From: Paenibacillus sp. Root444D2
Lineage (GTDB): Bacteria > Bacillota > Bacilli > Paenibacillales > NBRC-103111
Assembly (NCBI RefSeq): GCF_001426375.1
Contig: NZ_LMEO01000009.1
Span: forward strand, 1 to 64,000
Length of the DNA stretch: 64,000 nt
Reading direction: 5' to 3'
Positions within the stretch are counted from its first letter, which is position 1, and every line of letters starts with the position of its first letter. Shown here one piece after another: positions 52,040 to 60,298 of this stretch. Below the pieces are notes generated by a model. The model saw only the letters and a list, made by a program, of their open reading frames with translations, made no database searches and had not been told where the DNA came from. The translations under genes and the position numbers were made by a program.

Positions 52040-53575
52040 ATGTCATTTCTTCCAAAGAGATTGAGCTTACAGAAAAGAATTGTTTTCCTCGTGACTACAG
52101 TTACGGTCAGTATGCTCTCAACAATGTTGGTTTTCGATACCATAAGTTTAAATCAATCCATTCGAGAAGCCTATGTGAGTCAAATAAGCGGTATGACGAT
52201 TGCCATTAATGGACGCTATGAAGAATCTCGTTCCGTTACAGATGTACAGCAAATATTTGATTATATTCAATACAAAAATACGCGTGTACTCGAAATGAAG
52301 CTTTACGATAAACAAGGCGTAGTTCTTGCGGCTTCCAATCGTTCTGAAGTCGGTAATCATATGCCTCTTGATAGTGTAATCATTCCTAAGCAGGATCATA
52401 CCATTGTTGACCGTGTGCCTATGGCACAAACGGATAAACCGGTAGTCCGTCTGACGGCGCCTCTACAGGAGGATGGCCTTGTTGTAGGTGCGGTAGAAGT
52501 TATTTTTGATTCGTCCGAGGAAGCCGTACTACTTGCAAAGCGAACGAAACTTATTCTGATTGTGGGCATTAGTGTAGCTATTGTTATGTCAACATTGCTT
52601 TGGCTTATTTTGAGAAGAATTGTTATTCGACCATTAAGCCGACTTCGTGAAGCCGCGCTTGTTGTAAGGCAAGGAGGAGATCTTCCTAGCCTGCAGTTCA
52701 AAGCTTCCCCTGAAATCGACGAAGTGTCTGAAGCTTTTAATGATATGGTCAAAAATTTGGATGAACGCTACCAAGAGCTTCAGCAGGTACTAAAAACATT
52801 GCAGGTGACACAGGACCATCTTGTCCAATCGGAGAAAATGGGAGCCTTGGGTAATCTTGTAGCCGGGGTCTCACATGAAATCAACACACCAATAGGAATT
52901 GGTGTAACAGCAATCAGCTATTTAGATCAAAAGACGAAGGAATTTAAGAACCTGTATGAGACAGGTAAAATGAAAAAGTCTGACCTTGAGCAGTTTCTAT
53001 CCATCACACAAGAGACGAATGCCATGGTGCAGACCAATCTGGAACGCGCTTCTTCCTTGGTGCGCAGTTTTAAACAAATTTCTGTTGATCAAAGCGTTGA
53101 AGTCAAGCGCTCGTTTCATTTGAAGGAGTATTTAGAGGGAATCATTTCAAGCTTGAAACCAACGCTCAAGAAAACAAGGCTGCGAGTAGATGTTTATTGC
53201 GATAATGAGCTGATTCTTTACACTTACCCAGGTGCTTTATCACAAATTATTACAAATTTAGTCATGAATTCTTTGAACCATGCCTATGCAATAGAGGAAG
53301 AAGGCAGTTTAACCATACGTGTTGAAGAGCATCAAGACTATATTATCCTTGCCTATACCGATGACGGTAAAGGGATGACGAAAGAAGTGCTAGATCAAAT
53401 TTTTGATCCTTTCTTTACGACGAGCCGCGGTAAAGGCGGAACAGGGTTAGGGATGAATATTGTCTATAATCTCGTTACACAATCACTGAATGGAACCATC
53501 GAAGGTTCTAGTACCTTGGGACAAGGAAGTTTATTTACCATTACAATTCCGAAAGAGGAGGAAGCTGTGCAATGA
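52040..53575 (+). CDS. Membrane sensor histidine kinase (HPK4-like)
   Basis: The 511-aa kinase has TM1 near 14-34, a periplasmic-type sensing region with ESRSVTDVQQIFDYIQ, TM2 near 175-195, HAMP, a coiled coil with SEKMGALGNLVAGVSHEINTP (cut here: His near 279), and HATPase with NSLNHA, DDGKGM and GTGLGMNIV. The HEINTPIG variant of the H box is typical of HPK4-type kinases. It overlaps the next gene by 4 nt (ATGA), so the two form a signalling pair. Confidence 0.88.
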   Translation: MSFLPKRLSLQKRIVFLVTTVTVSMLSTMLVFDTISLNQSIREAYVSQISGMTIAINGRYEESRSVTDVQQIFDYIQYKNTRVLEMKLYDKQGVVLAASNRSEVGNHMPLDSVIIPKQDHTIVDRVPMAQTDKPVVRLTAPLQEDGLVVGAVEVIFDSSEEAVLLAKRTKLILIVGISVAIVMSTLLWLILRRIVIRPLSRLREAALVVRQGGDLPSLQFKASPEIDEVSEAFNDMVKNLDERYQELQQVLKTLQVTQDHLVQSEKMGALGNLVAGVSHEINTPIGIGVTAISYLDQKTKEFKNLYETGKMKKSDLEQFLSITQETNAMVQTNLERASSLVRSFKQISVDQSVEVKRSFHLKEYLEGIISSLKPTLKKTRLRVDVYCDNELILYTYPGALSQIITNLVMNSLNHAYAIEEEGSLTIRVEEHQDYIILAYTDDGKGMTKEVLDQIFDPFFTTSRGKGGTGLGMNIVYNLVTQSLNGTIEGSSTLGQGSLFTITIPKEEEAVQ

Positions 53576-55137
53576 CAGGACAAGATGGGTTAATGGACCA
53601 GGATGAGCTTTTTTTTGCTGAGGAAGAAGAGACCGATTCAGCAAAGGAAGTTCCGATCGAACAAGACCCTTGGGTCGTACTCATTGTTGACGATGAGAAA
53701 CAAATCCATCAAGTGACGAAAATGGTTCTGCAAGACTTTGAATTTGATGGAAAGAAGCTGGAATTCCATAGTGCTTTTTCGGCTTTAGAAGCCAAACAGC
53801 TGTTAAAACAACAACCGAATGCCTCATTAGTCCTTTTGGATGTTGTCATGGAACAAGATGATGCGGGGCTGCAAATTGTTAAGTACATACGCGAAGAATT
53901 GAATAATCAGGCGATACGCATTATTTTGCGGACAGGTCAGCCAGGTCAAGCGCCTGAACGCACGGTCATCATGGATTATGACATTAATGATTATAAAGAA
54001 AAGACAGAACTCACAACACAGAAGCTGTTCACCACAGTGGTTACGGCGCTGCGCTCCTATCGCGATATTAAAACAATTGAGAAAAGCAGATCGGGCTTGG
54101 AGGAGATTATTAAGTCATCTGCTTCGTTATTCGAGCTGCAATCTATGAAGAAATTTGCTTCCGGCGTTTTAACACAAATGACCTCCATCGTTAACTTACA
54201 TAAAAATGCGCTTCATTGCAGCTTTGCTGTTACTAAAGGCGTGGAAGATATTTATATCCTAGCAGCAAGCGGGGATTACGCATCCAATCAAGACGAACGA
54301 GCACGGGATGTTGTTCCTACAGATGTACTCCAAGAGATTGAACATGCCTTTCATTCCAAAAAAAGCAGCTTCGCATCGGATCGCTTTGTGATTTATTTTC
54401 AAAGTAAGATGGGGATGGAAAATGTCATCTATATGAATGGATTCAAAGCACTCAGCGAGTGGGAGCATTATTTAGTTGATATTTACTGTGCGAATGTTTC
54501 TGTGGCTTTCGAAAATATTTATTTGAATGAAGAGCTTGAAAGCACACAGCAAGAAATTATTTATACGATGGGTGAAATCACGGAAACGAGATCCAAGGAA
54601 ACGGGACACCATGTGAAAAGAGTTGCCGAATACTCCCGTTTACTGGCTATTAAATATGGATTATCTGAGCAGGAAGCCGAAGTCATTCGCTTGGCTTCGC
54701 CGATGCATGATGTTGGTAAAGTTGGCATACCAGACGCGATTTTAAATAAGCCTGGATCGCTAACAAGTGAAGAATTCGATGTTATGAAAACTCATTCGAA
54801 TCTGGGGTACGAAATGCTCAAGCATTCGAACAAGCAAGTCTTAAATGCCGCTGCTATCATCGCACAGCAGCATCATGAGCGTTTTGATGGAACAGGGTAT
54901 CCCCAAGGACTTCGCGGCGACGAGATACATCTCTATGGTCGTATAACCGCATTAGCTGATGTATTTGATGCTTTATGCAGTGATCGTGTTTATAAGAAAG
55001 CTTGGGAACTTGATCGCGTAATGGATTTGCTTAAAACGGAACGCGGTCGGCATTTCGATCCTGTGATCGTAGATCTCTTTATTAAGCATTTGGATGAGTT
55101 CCTGGTAATCAAAGAGTTCTACAAGGAGCAACGTTAA
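53572..55137 (+). CDS. REC-DUF3369-HD-GYP response regulator
   Basis: The 521-aa regulator has an acidic N-terminal extension, a receiver domain (about 34-160; phospho-acceptor Asp90 in LVLLDVVM), a DUF3369 sensory domain (about 170-320), and an HD-GYP domain (about 335-500) with HDVGKVGIPD and HHERFDGTGYP, the metal-binding and GYP motifs of active c-di-GMP phosphodiesterases. It probably lowers c-di-GMP on phosphorylation by the adjacent kinase. The start overlaps the kinase stop and has GGAGG upstream. Confidence 0.9.
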   Translation: MTGQDGLMDQDELFFAEEEETDSAKEVPIEQDPWVVLIVDDEKQIHQVTKMVLQDFEFDGKKLEFHSAFSALEAKQLLKQQPNASLVLLDVVMEQDDAGLQIVKYIREELNNQAIRIILRTGQPGQAPERTVIMDYDINDYKEKTELTTQKLFTTVVTALRSYRDIKTIEKSRSGLEEIIKSSASLFELQSMKKFASGVLTQMTSIVNLHKNALHCSFAVTKGVEDIYILAASGDYASNQDERARDVVPTDVLQEIEHAFHSKKSSFASDRFVIYFQSKMGMENVIYMNGFKALSEWEHYLVDIYCANVSVAFENIYLNEELESTQQEIIYTMGEITETRSKETGHHVKRVAEYSRLLAIKYGLSEQEAEVIRLASPMHDVGKVGIPDAILNKPGSLTSEEFDVMKTHSNLGYEMLKHSNKQVLNAAAIIAQQHHERFDGTGYPQGLRGDEIHLYGRITALADVFDALCSDRVYKKAWELDRVMDLLKTERGRHFDPVIVDLFIKHLDEFLVIKEFYKEQR

Positions 55138-55326
55138 CATCATCATCCGTAAAATTCGCCAAAAACGTGGGTTATCTGGGGTAATTCCTGAATCCATCTA
55201 ATAAAGTGGTATGAAATCTGCTTCTTTGTCTCTTTTACGGAGATGGAGGAGCATTTCTTTTAATTGACATTTCCTGTATGCTAGAAAGGGGCTAGAGACA
55301 GAGAGAAAGAGAAAGAAGGTGTGACC

Positions 55327-56178
55327 ATGGAAGGAATTGGACTCGTACTGGAAGGCGGAGGCATGCGAGGCGTATACACCGCAGGAGTCTTGGAATACTT
55401 TATGGAACAGGATTTATATTTTCCTTATGTGGTTGGTGTATCCGCAGGTGCATGCAATGCAGTTTCGTATATTTCCAAACAACCCGGGCGTAATAAAAAA
55501 GTAACGATCGGTTATATTAGAGATCACCGTTATTTAAGCTATCGTAATTTATTCCGTCATAAGAGCATATTTGGGATGGATTTTATATTTAAAGAGTTGC
55601 CGAATAAGTTGGTACCGTTTGATTACGATACCTTCTATAACTCGTCACAGCAGTTCGCGATCGGTACAACCGATGCGCATACGGGCGAACCCATTTATTA
55701 CACGAAACATCAGCTTATGCAGCAAACCTTGCCGATTGTTCAAGCATCAAGTTCATTGCCATTTGTAGCCACTCCGATTCATTATGAAGGTCGGACCTTG
55801 TTTGACGGCGGCTTAGTAGATCCGATTCCTGTGAAGAAGTCTCTCGCTGATGGGAACAAAAAGCATGTTATCGTGTTGACCAAAGAACAGGGGTATCGCA
55901 AGAGTCCCTTTAAGCAGCGGTGGCTAGCTAAAAGTTTCTACCCGGCTTATAACGGCCTTGTAAATGTACTTGTCAATCGAAGTGAAATCTATAATGGAAC
56001 CTTAGAAACCATTGAACGAATGGAAGCAGATGGAAGTGCCATCATTATACGACCTTCGTCGAAAGTAGTAGTAGGCCGTATGGAAAAGGATCCAAAGAAA
56101 CTAGAAGCGTTGCACGAGCTTGGCTATCAGGATGCGAAACGAATGGGATCACAGATGAAAGAATGGTTACTTAGTTGA
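55327..56178 (+). CDS. Patatin-like phospholipase
   Basis: Cytoplasmic or membrane-associated acyl hydrolase, 283 aa, similar to bacterial RssA/YjjU-type patatins. The oxyanion motif GGGMRG is at 10-15, the nucleophile Ser39 is in GVSAGA, and Asp160 in DGG completes the dyad. ATG 55327 follows AAGGTG; GTG 55321 is in frame. The next gene's start is 20 bp past the stop. Confidence 0.88.
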   Translation: MEGIGLVLEGGGMRGVYTAGVLEYFMEQDLYFPYVVGVSAGACNAVSYISKQPGRNKKVTIGYIRDHRYLSYRNLFRHKSIFGMDFIFKELPNKLVPFDYDTFYNSSQQFAIGTTDAHTGEPIYYTKHQLMQQTLPIVQASSSLPFVATPIHYEGRTLFDGGLVDPIPVKKSLADGNKKHVIVLTKEQGYRKSPFKQRWLAKSFYPAYNGLVNVLVNRSEIYNGTLETIERMEADGSAIIIRPSSKVVVGRMEKDPKKLEALHELGYQDAKRMGSQMKEWLLS

Positions 56179-56198
56179 CCGTAAGGAGCTGTGTGTAT

Positions 56199-56609
56199 TT
56201 GGAAAAATCAAATCAAAAAATTACTACGTTTTTAATGTTTACCGGTCAAGCTGAGGAAGCCATGAATTTCTATATTTCTTTATTTGACCATTCCGAGATA
56301 TTGACCATAAAACGCTATGGAGCAGGCGAAGCAGGCGCGGAGGGAAGTGTTGTGCACGCCACGTTTTCACTTCATGGACAGGTTTTTATGTGCATAGATA
56401 GCTATGTAAAGCACGATTTCACTTTTACACCTGCGATTTCTTTGTACGTTACATGTGACAGTGAAGAGGAAATTGATCGCGTGTATGAGAAGTTAGCGCA
56501 AGACGGCAAGGTGTTCATGCCATTAGCGGCCTACCCATTTAGTGAAAAGTTTGGTTGGGTTGGTGATCGTTTCGGCGTCACATGGCAATTGAATCTTGCG
56601 AGAAACTAG
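56199..56609 (+). CDS. VOC family (PhnB-like) protein
   Basis: The 136-aa glyoxalase/bleomycin-resistance-fold protein of the PhnB/3-demethylubiquinone-like type has FLMFTGQAEEAMNFYISLF, then DRFGVTWQLN at the end. Metal-binding residues are not complete, so the activity is unknown. The start is TTG 56199, 10 nt after AAGGAG; an upstream TTG at 56175 overlaps the patatin stop but has no ribosome binding site. Confidence 0.82.
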   Translation: MEKSNQKITTFLMFTGQAEEAMNFYISLFDHSEILTIKRYGAGEAGAEGSVVHATFSLHGQVFMCIDSYVKHDFTFTPAISLYVTCDSEEEIDRVYEKLAQDGKVFMPLAAYPFSEKFGWVGDRFGVTWQLNLARN

Positions 56610-56624
56610 ACATATTAATTAAGG

Positions 56625-56733
56625 CCACTGTTCCTTTGAAGAGCGCCCCTTAGAATAAACATTGGAAAAACCCCTGGGTTAAACCGATGAAAAATTTAGG
56701 GGGGGGATTCTAAGGTGAACGGTGGTTTTTTCT
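56625..56733 (+). ncRNA. Unassigned nested RNA fold ending in a T run
   Basis: Three nested stems: CCACTGTTC (56625-56633) with GAACGGTGG (56717-56725); CCTTAGAAT (56648-56656) with ATTCTAAGG (56707-56715), perfect; CCCCT (56671-56675) with AGGGG (56698-56702). TTTTTTC follows the outer stem. It may simply be an elaborate terminator of the patatin-VOC transcript, or a regulatory RNA; it matches no riboswitch I know. Confidence 0.5.
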
Positions 56734-56780
56734 TGTTTTTAAAGGTTGGTGAAGGACTGGACGAACTCTCGATGGATGAT

Positions 56781-56963
56781 GTTGTAGGAAATGCAACAAT
56801 TGCAGCCTATAAAAGCGCTATTGCGATACGATGTTGCATAAAGTGCAACAGTTTTGACCCCTACAGGTCATTTTTCCTCAAAGGGGTAAAAAGTGTTGTA
56901 CAAACTACAACTTACACTTAATAAATAGCGTTTGTGAGTGGAAAATGTTGCAGAAAATACAAC
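56781..56963. repeat. Four-unit GTTGYR-N5-YRCAAC hairpin array
   Basis: Units lie at 56781-56797, 56833-56849, 56895-56911 and 56947-56963 (start-to-start 52, 62 and 52 bp). The third unit, GTTGTACAAACTACAAC, is identical to the fourth unit at 6301-6317. Arms stay complementary while loops and spacers vary. The stretch 56964-57143 shows no gene or other signal. Confidence 0.85.
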
Positions 56964-57143
56964 AACAGTAACCACGGATGGCTGCCTATATGTATAAAGC
57001 CTTTGACCAACGTTACAAACAAATTTGAAGTTATGGCCGTCGGGTCTGCTGAAGAAGTTAATGAGAGTTATCAACAAGCATCAAAGGTGTATAACATAAG
57101 CCCTATTTGCTGGATGCAGCAGGAATGTAGTTATCATTTCTGT

Positions 57144-57172
57144 TTGCAATATGTACGAACATGAGGTATGGT
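57144..57172 (+). promoter_or_regulatory. Promoter of the thiamine-precursor operon
   Basis: TTGCAA (57144-57149), a 17-bp spacer and TATGGT (57167-57172) lie just before the riboswitch. Confidence 0.55.
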
Positions 57173-57188
57173 ATAAACAAACCAATAA

Positions 57189-57284
57189 GAACTCACGGGA
57201 GCTTGAGAAGTCAGGCTGAGATTGTGACCGTCATTGTCACTCACCGTTAATCTGATCTGGGTAATGCCAGCGTAGAGAACTCAC
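57189..57284 (+). promoter_or_regulatory. TPP riboswitch
   Basis: The conserved thi-box elements are present in order: CACGGGAGC, GGCTGAGA (57214-57221), ACCGTTAATCTGATCTGG, then GTAATGCCAGCGTAG (57261-57275). The variable P3a stem is GTGAC/GTCAC. A terminator at 57342-57366 follows before the first gene, giving transcriptional control by thiamine pyrophosphate. Confidence 0.95.
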
Positions 57285-57341
57285 ATAAATGCACGTTCAT
57301 TCGATCTGTTTCGAATGGGTTTATCATTTTCTACACATGGC

Positions 57342-57366
57342 GCTCCCGGATAACGGGGGCTTTTTC
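57342..57366 (+). terminator. Riboswitch-controlled terminator
   Basis: GCTCCCG (57342-57348) pairs with CGGGGGC (57354-57360), followed by TTTTT. Its left arm GCTCCC is also exactly complementary to GGGAGC (57197-57202) at the start of the riboswitch, a possible antiterminator. Confidence 0.85.
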
Positions 57367-57404
57367 TTGTGGTTAAAAAGAGATGTGGAGAGGGGAAACA
57401 AAGA

Positions 57405-58418
57405 ATGAAATGGAAGAAAATTGCATCACTTATGCTAGTGAGCTTAACAGTCGCCTTGGCTGGATGCGGCAATAAGATGGCTGAACAGCCGGCAAAACAA
57501 ACGCCCAAGCCGTTAACGAACGTGAAGGTCGTTCTAGACTGGACGCCAAATACGAACCATACGGGGTTATACGTCGCTAAGGATCAAGGCTTTTTTGAAA
57601 AAGAGGGACTGAATGTAGAAATTATTGCTCCTGGTGAAGGCGGAGCCGATGCGATGATTGCTTCAGGCGCTGCGGAATTCGGTGTCAGTTATCAAGAAAG
57701 TATTACACAAGGACGAATTCAAGGTGTACCGTTAGTTTCCATTGCTGCGGTGATTCAGCATAACACATCCGGTTTTGCATCGCCGGTAGCGAAGAACATC
57801 AAGTCGCCTAAGGATTTCGAGGGGAAAACGTATGGCGGTTGGGGTGCACCGTCAGAAAGTGCGATGATCGACTCGCTTATGCAATCCGAAAAAGCAGATC
57901 CAAGCAAAGTGAAGATCGTGAACATCGGTGATGCCGATTATTTCACTGCCGTTAAGCGGGATATTGATTTCGCATGGATTTACTACGCTTGGACAGGTGT
58001 AGATGCCGAGCTGCGCGGTGAGCCGCTGAACATGATTTATTTGAACAAATATTCGGATAAACTGGATTACTATACACCGGTTCTTGCGACGAATGAGAAA
58101 ATGATCAAAGAGAAGCCTGAGCTCGTGAAAGCCTTCATGGCTGCTGCATCGAAAGGGTATCAATTTGCGATCAGCAAGCCTGAGGACGCTGCTAATATTT
58201 TGATCAAAGCGGTTCCTGATTTAGATAAAAAACTTGTGCTTGCCAGTCAAAAATGGCTTAGCCCGCGTTATCAAGATGATGCCGTTCGTTGGGGCGAACA
58301 AAAAAAATCCGTATGGGAAAATTATGCGACCTGGATGCTTGATCACAAGCTGCTCGAGAAAAATATCGATGCAGATGCTGCATTCACGAACAAATTCTTA
58401 CCGGAAAGCTCAAAATAA
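57405..58418 (+). CDS. thiY: ThiY-like substrate-binding lipoprotein (thiamine pyrimidine precursor)
   Basis: Extracytoplasmic solute-binding protein of an ABC importer for hydroxymethylpyrimidine or formylaminopyrimidine, 337 aa. The lipobox is ALAGC (Cys21); the mature protein has the NMT1/THI5-like pattern LDWTPNTNHTGLYVAKDQGF, GEGGADAMIASG and the Trp/Tyr-rich AWIYYAWTGVD segment for the pyrimidine. GAGGGG is about 12 nt before the ATG. The TPP riboswitch upstream supports thiamine-precursor uptake. Confidence 0.9.
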   Translation: MKWKKIASLMLVSLTVALAGCGNKMAEQPAKQTPKPLTNVKVVLDWTPNTNHTGLYVAKDQGFFEKEGLNVEIIAPGEGGADAMIASGAAEFGVSYQESITQGRIQGVPLVSIAAVIQHNTSGFASPVAKNIKSPKDFEGKTYGGWGAPSESAMIDSLMQSEKADPSKVKIVNIGDADYFTAVKRDIDFAWIYYAWTGVDAELRGEPLNMIYLNKYSDKLDYYTPVLATNEKMIKEKPELVKAFMAAASKGYQFAISKPEDAANILIKAVPDLDKKLVLASQKWLSPRYQDDAVRWGEQKKSVWENYATWMLDHKLLEKNIDADAAFTNKFLPESSK

Positions 58419-58445
58419 CACGATTTGTTGGAGGAGGCACTTATA

Positions 58446-58736
58446 GTGGCTAATGCACTTGTCAGTATTCAAATCATTCCGAAAACGAAAAACAATGAAG
58501 ATGTCATCCCCTATGTAGACCGTGCTATTGAAGTGATAGCCAAGTCTGGCGTGAAATATTTCGTATCTCCGCTGGAAACGACAATGGAAGGGGAGCTCGA
58601 CCAACTTCTGGCGATCATTCAAGACATGAATGCCGCGATGATTGAGATGGGCAGCCCTAACGTAATTTCGCAGGTGAAAATTTACTTCAATCCGTCAGGT
58701 GCTTCTATGGACAAATTGACGGAGAAATACAGATAA
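58446..58736 (+). CDS. MTH1187-type thiamine-binding protein
   Basis: The 96-aa ferredoxin-like protein of the thiamine-binding (DUF77/MTH1187/YkoF-like) family has SIQIIPKTKN at the N terminus, VSPLETTMEGELDQLL in the middle and VSQVKIYFNPS near the end. Related YkoF binds thiamine or its pyrimidine in the cytoplasm. The start is GTG 58446 with GGAGGAGG 8 nt upstream. It overlaps the permease gene by one base. Confidence 0.85.
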   Translation: MANALVSIQIIPKTKNNEDVIPYVDRAIEVIAKSGVKYFVSPLETTMEGELDQLLAIIQDMNAAMIEMGSPNVISQVKIYFNPSGASMDKLTEKYR

Positions 58737-59503
58737 TGAAACAGCATCGCTGGTTCAAAGCGGGGTGGCCACCGATTGTTGTGGTCATCCTTCTGCTGCT
58801 TTTATGGCAGCTTGCCGTGACTTGGGGAGGTACAGCAAGCTGGCTGCTGCCTAGTCCGCTCAAAATATGGAAAGACGGCACTACGGATATGCCCAGGGTA
58901 TGGATGCACACATTCGCTACACTGCGTTTAATGTTGATTGGGTTTAGTGCTGGTGTAACAGGCGGCGTGATTGTCGCTAGCTGCTTACATCGAGTGCCTG
59001 CGCTAAAGGCTGGTTTTTACCCGCTCCTTATTTTATCTCAAAATGTCCCGACCATTGCACTGGGACCGCTGCTTATCATTTTATTTGGTTTTGGCATTTT
59101 ACCTAAAATTCTATTAATCTCACTTGTTTGCTTTTTTCCTGTAACGATGTCTACCTTGGACGGTTTCATGCAAACGGATCGCAGTATGTATAACTATATG
59201 CAGATGATCGGCGCCAGCAAACGGCAAATCTTTTATAAATTAGAACTACCGCATGCTTTGCCATTCCTCTTCACAGGACTCAAAATATCGGCCACATACA
59301 GTGTGATGGGGGCCGTGATTGCCGAATGGCTTGGCGGAGGCGTTGGACTGGGCTATTATATGATTTTGCAAAAATCGGCATTCCGCGCTGACCGCGAATT
59401 TGTTGCAATTCTGATGATTGTCACGCTCAGCTTACTCTTCTTCTGGCTCATCGCTGGGCTTGAGAAGCTCGTCATTCGATGGAACGCGAAACGGTCATCT
59501 TAA
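58736..59503 (+). CDS. thiX: ABC permease (ThiX-like)
   Basis: The 255-aa permease has about six helices and the ABC-contact loop EAA-like segment YMQMIGASKRQIFYKLELPHALPFLFTGLK. It is the single membrane subunit, probably a homodimer, of the precursor importer. Its ATG overlaps the preceding TAA (TAATG). Confidence 0.9.
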   Translation: MKQHRWFKAGWPPIVVVILLLLLWQLAVTWGGTASWLLPSPLKIWKDGTTDMPRVWMHTFATLRLMLIGFSAGVTGGVIVASCLHRVPALKAGFYPLLILSQNVPTIALGPLLIILFGFGILPKILLISLVCFFPVTMSTLDGFMQTDRSMYNYMQMIGASKRQIFYKLELPHALPFLFTGLKISATYSVMGAVIAEWLGGGVGLGYYMILQKSAFRADREFVAILMIVTLSLLFFWLIAGLEKLVIRWNAKRSS

Positions 59504-59521
59504 GAAAGGGGAGATGAGTAC

Positions 59522-60298
59522 ATGAGTAAATTAGAACTTAGAGGCATTCATCAAACGTTCCCTGGTAAAAAACAGCGCGTATCCGTGCTTGCAGATATTT
59601 CTTTACATGTTAAAAAGGGGGAGCTTGTTTCACTTATCGGTCCATCGGGCAGCGGAAAGAGCACCTTGTTTCACATTATTGGCGGGCTTGTAAAGCCTTC
59701 TTCAGGGGAGGTATGGCTGGATGGTGTGAATGTGACCGGCTCTAAAGGCCTAATCTCATACATGCCTCAGCAGCCTGCCTTGTTCCCATGGCGCTCTATT
59801 GAGTCCAATGTAGCACTTGCTCAGGAAGTTGCAGGAGAAACGCGAACGGACGCGCTAGCCAAAGCAAGGGAGTGGCTGCCGAAGGTCGGATTAGGTGGCT
59901 ATGAGCAAGAACTTCCGCATGTACTTTCAGGTGGGATGCAGCAGCGTGTTTCTTTTCTGAGAGCTTTGCTCAGTCCACAGGAACTCATGTGTCTGGACGA
60001 GCCGTTCGGCTCCTTAGACGCACTTACACGGCAAGACATGCAGGCATGGCTGCTTAATATATGGGAACAGAATAAGCGCTCCATTCTATTTGTGACACAT
60101 AGCATTGAAGAAGCGTTGTTTCTATCCGATCGTATCTATGTACTCTCTAACAAGCCTGCCAAGATCATAGAAGAGTTGGTTATTCCGTTTGCAAGGCCGC
60201 GCCAAGAGTCCGTCATGCTTGAACCGAAATTTCAAGAGCTCCGGCAGTATATTCAAGGGCTTTTGCGTCAGGAGATTACATATGATAAAAGCCATTGA
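59522..60298 (+). CDS. thiZ: ABC ATPase (ThiZ-like)
   Basis: The 258-aa nucleotide-binding subunit has Walker A GPSGSGKST at 40-48, Q-loop MPQQPALFPWRS, signature LSGGMQQR near 136, Walker B LMCLDEPFGSLDA, and the switch His in FVTHSIEEALFLSD. It is of the nitrate/taurine/thiamine-precursor subfamily. AAAGGGGAGATG precedes the ATG, and the gene's end overlaps the TatD gene. Confidence 0.92.
   Translation: MSKLELRGIHQTFPGKKQRVSVLADISLHVKKGELVSLIGPSGSGKSTLFHIIGGLVKPSSGEVWLDGVNVTGSKGLISYMPQQPALFPWRSIESNVALAQEVAGETRTDALAKAREWLPKVGLGGYEQELPHVLSGGMQQRVSFLRALLSPQELMCLDEPFGSLDALTRQDMQAWLLNIWEQNKRSILFVTHSIEEALFLSDRIYVLSNKPAKIIEELVIPFARPRQESVMLEPKFQELRQYIQGLLRQEITYDKSH

Noticed and set aside
56715..56921. 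68-codon ORF starting GTG 56715
   Set aside because: It begins inside the stem of the nested RNA fold and runs through hairpin units; no protein-like conservation expected and no ribosome binding site.
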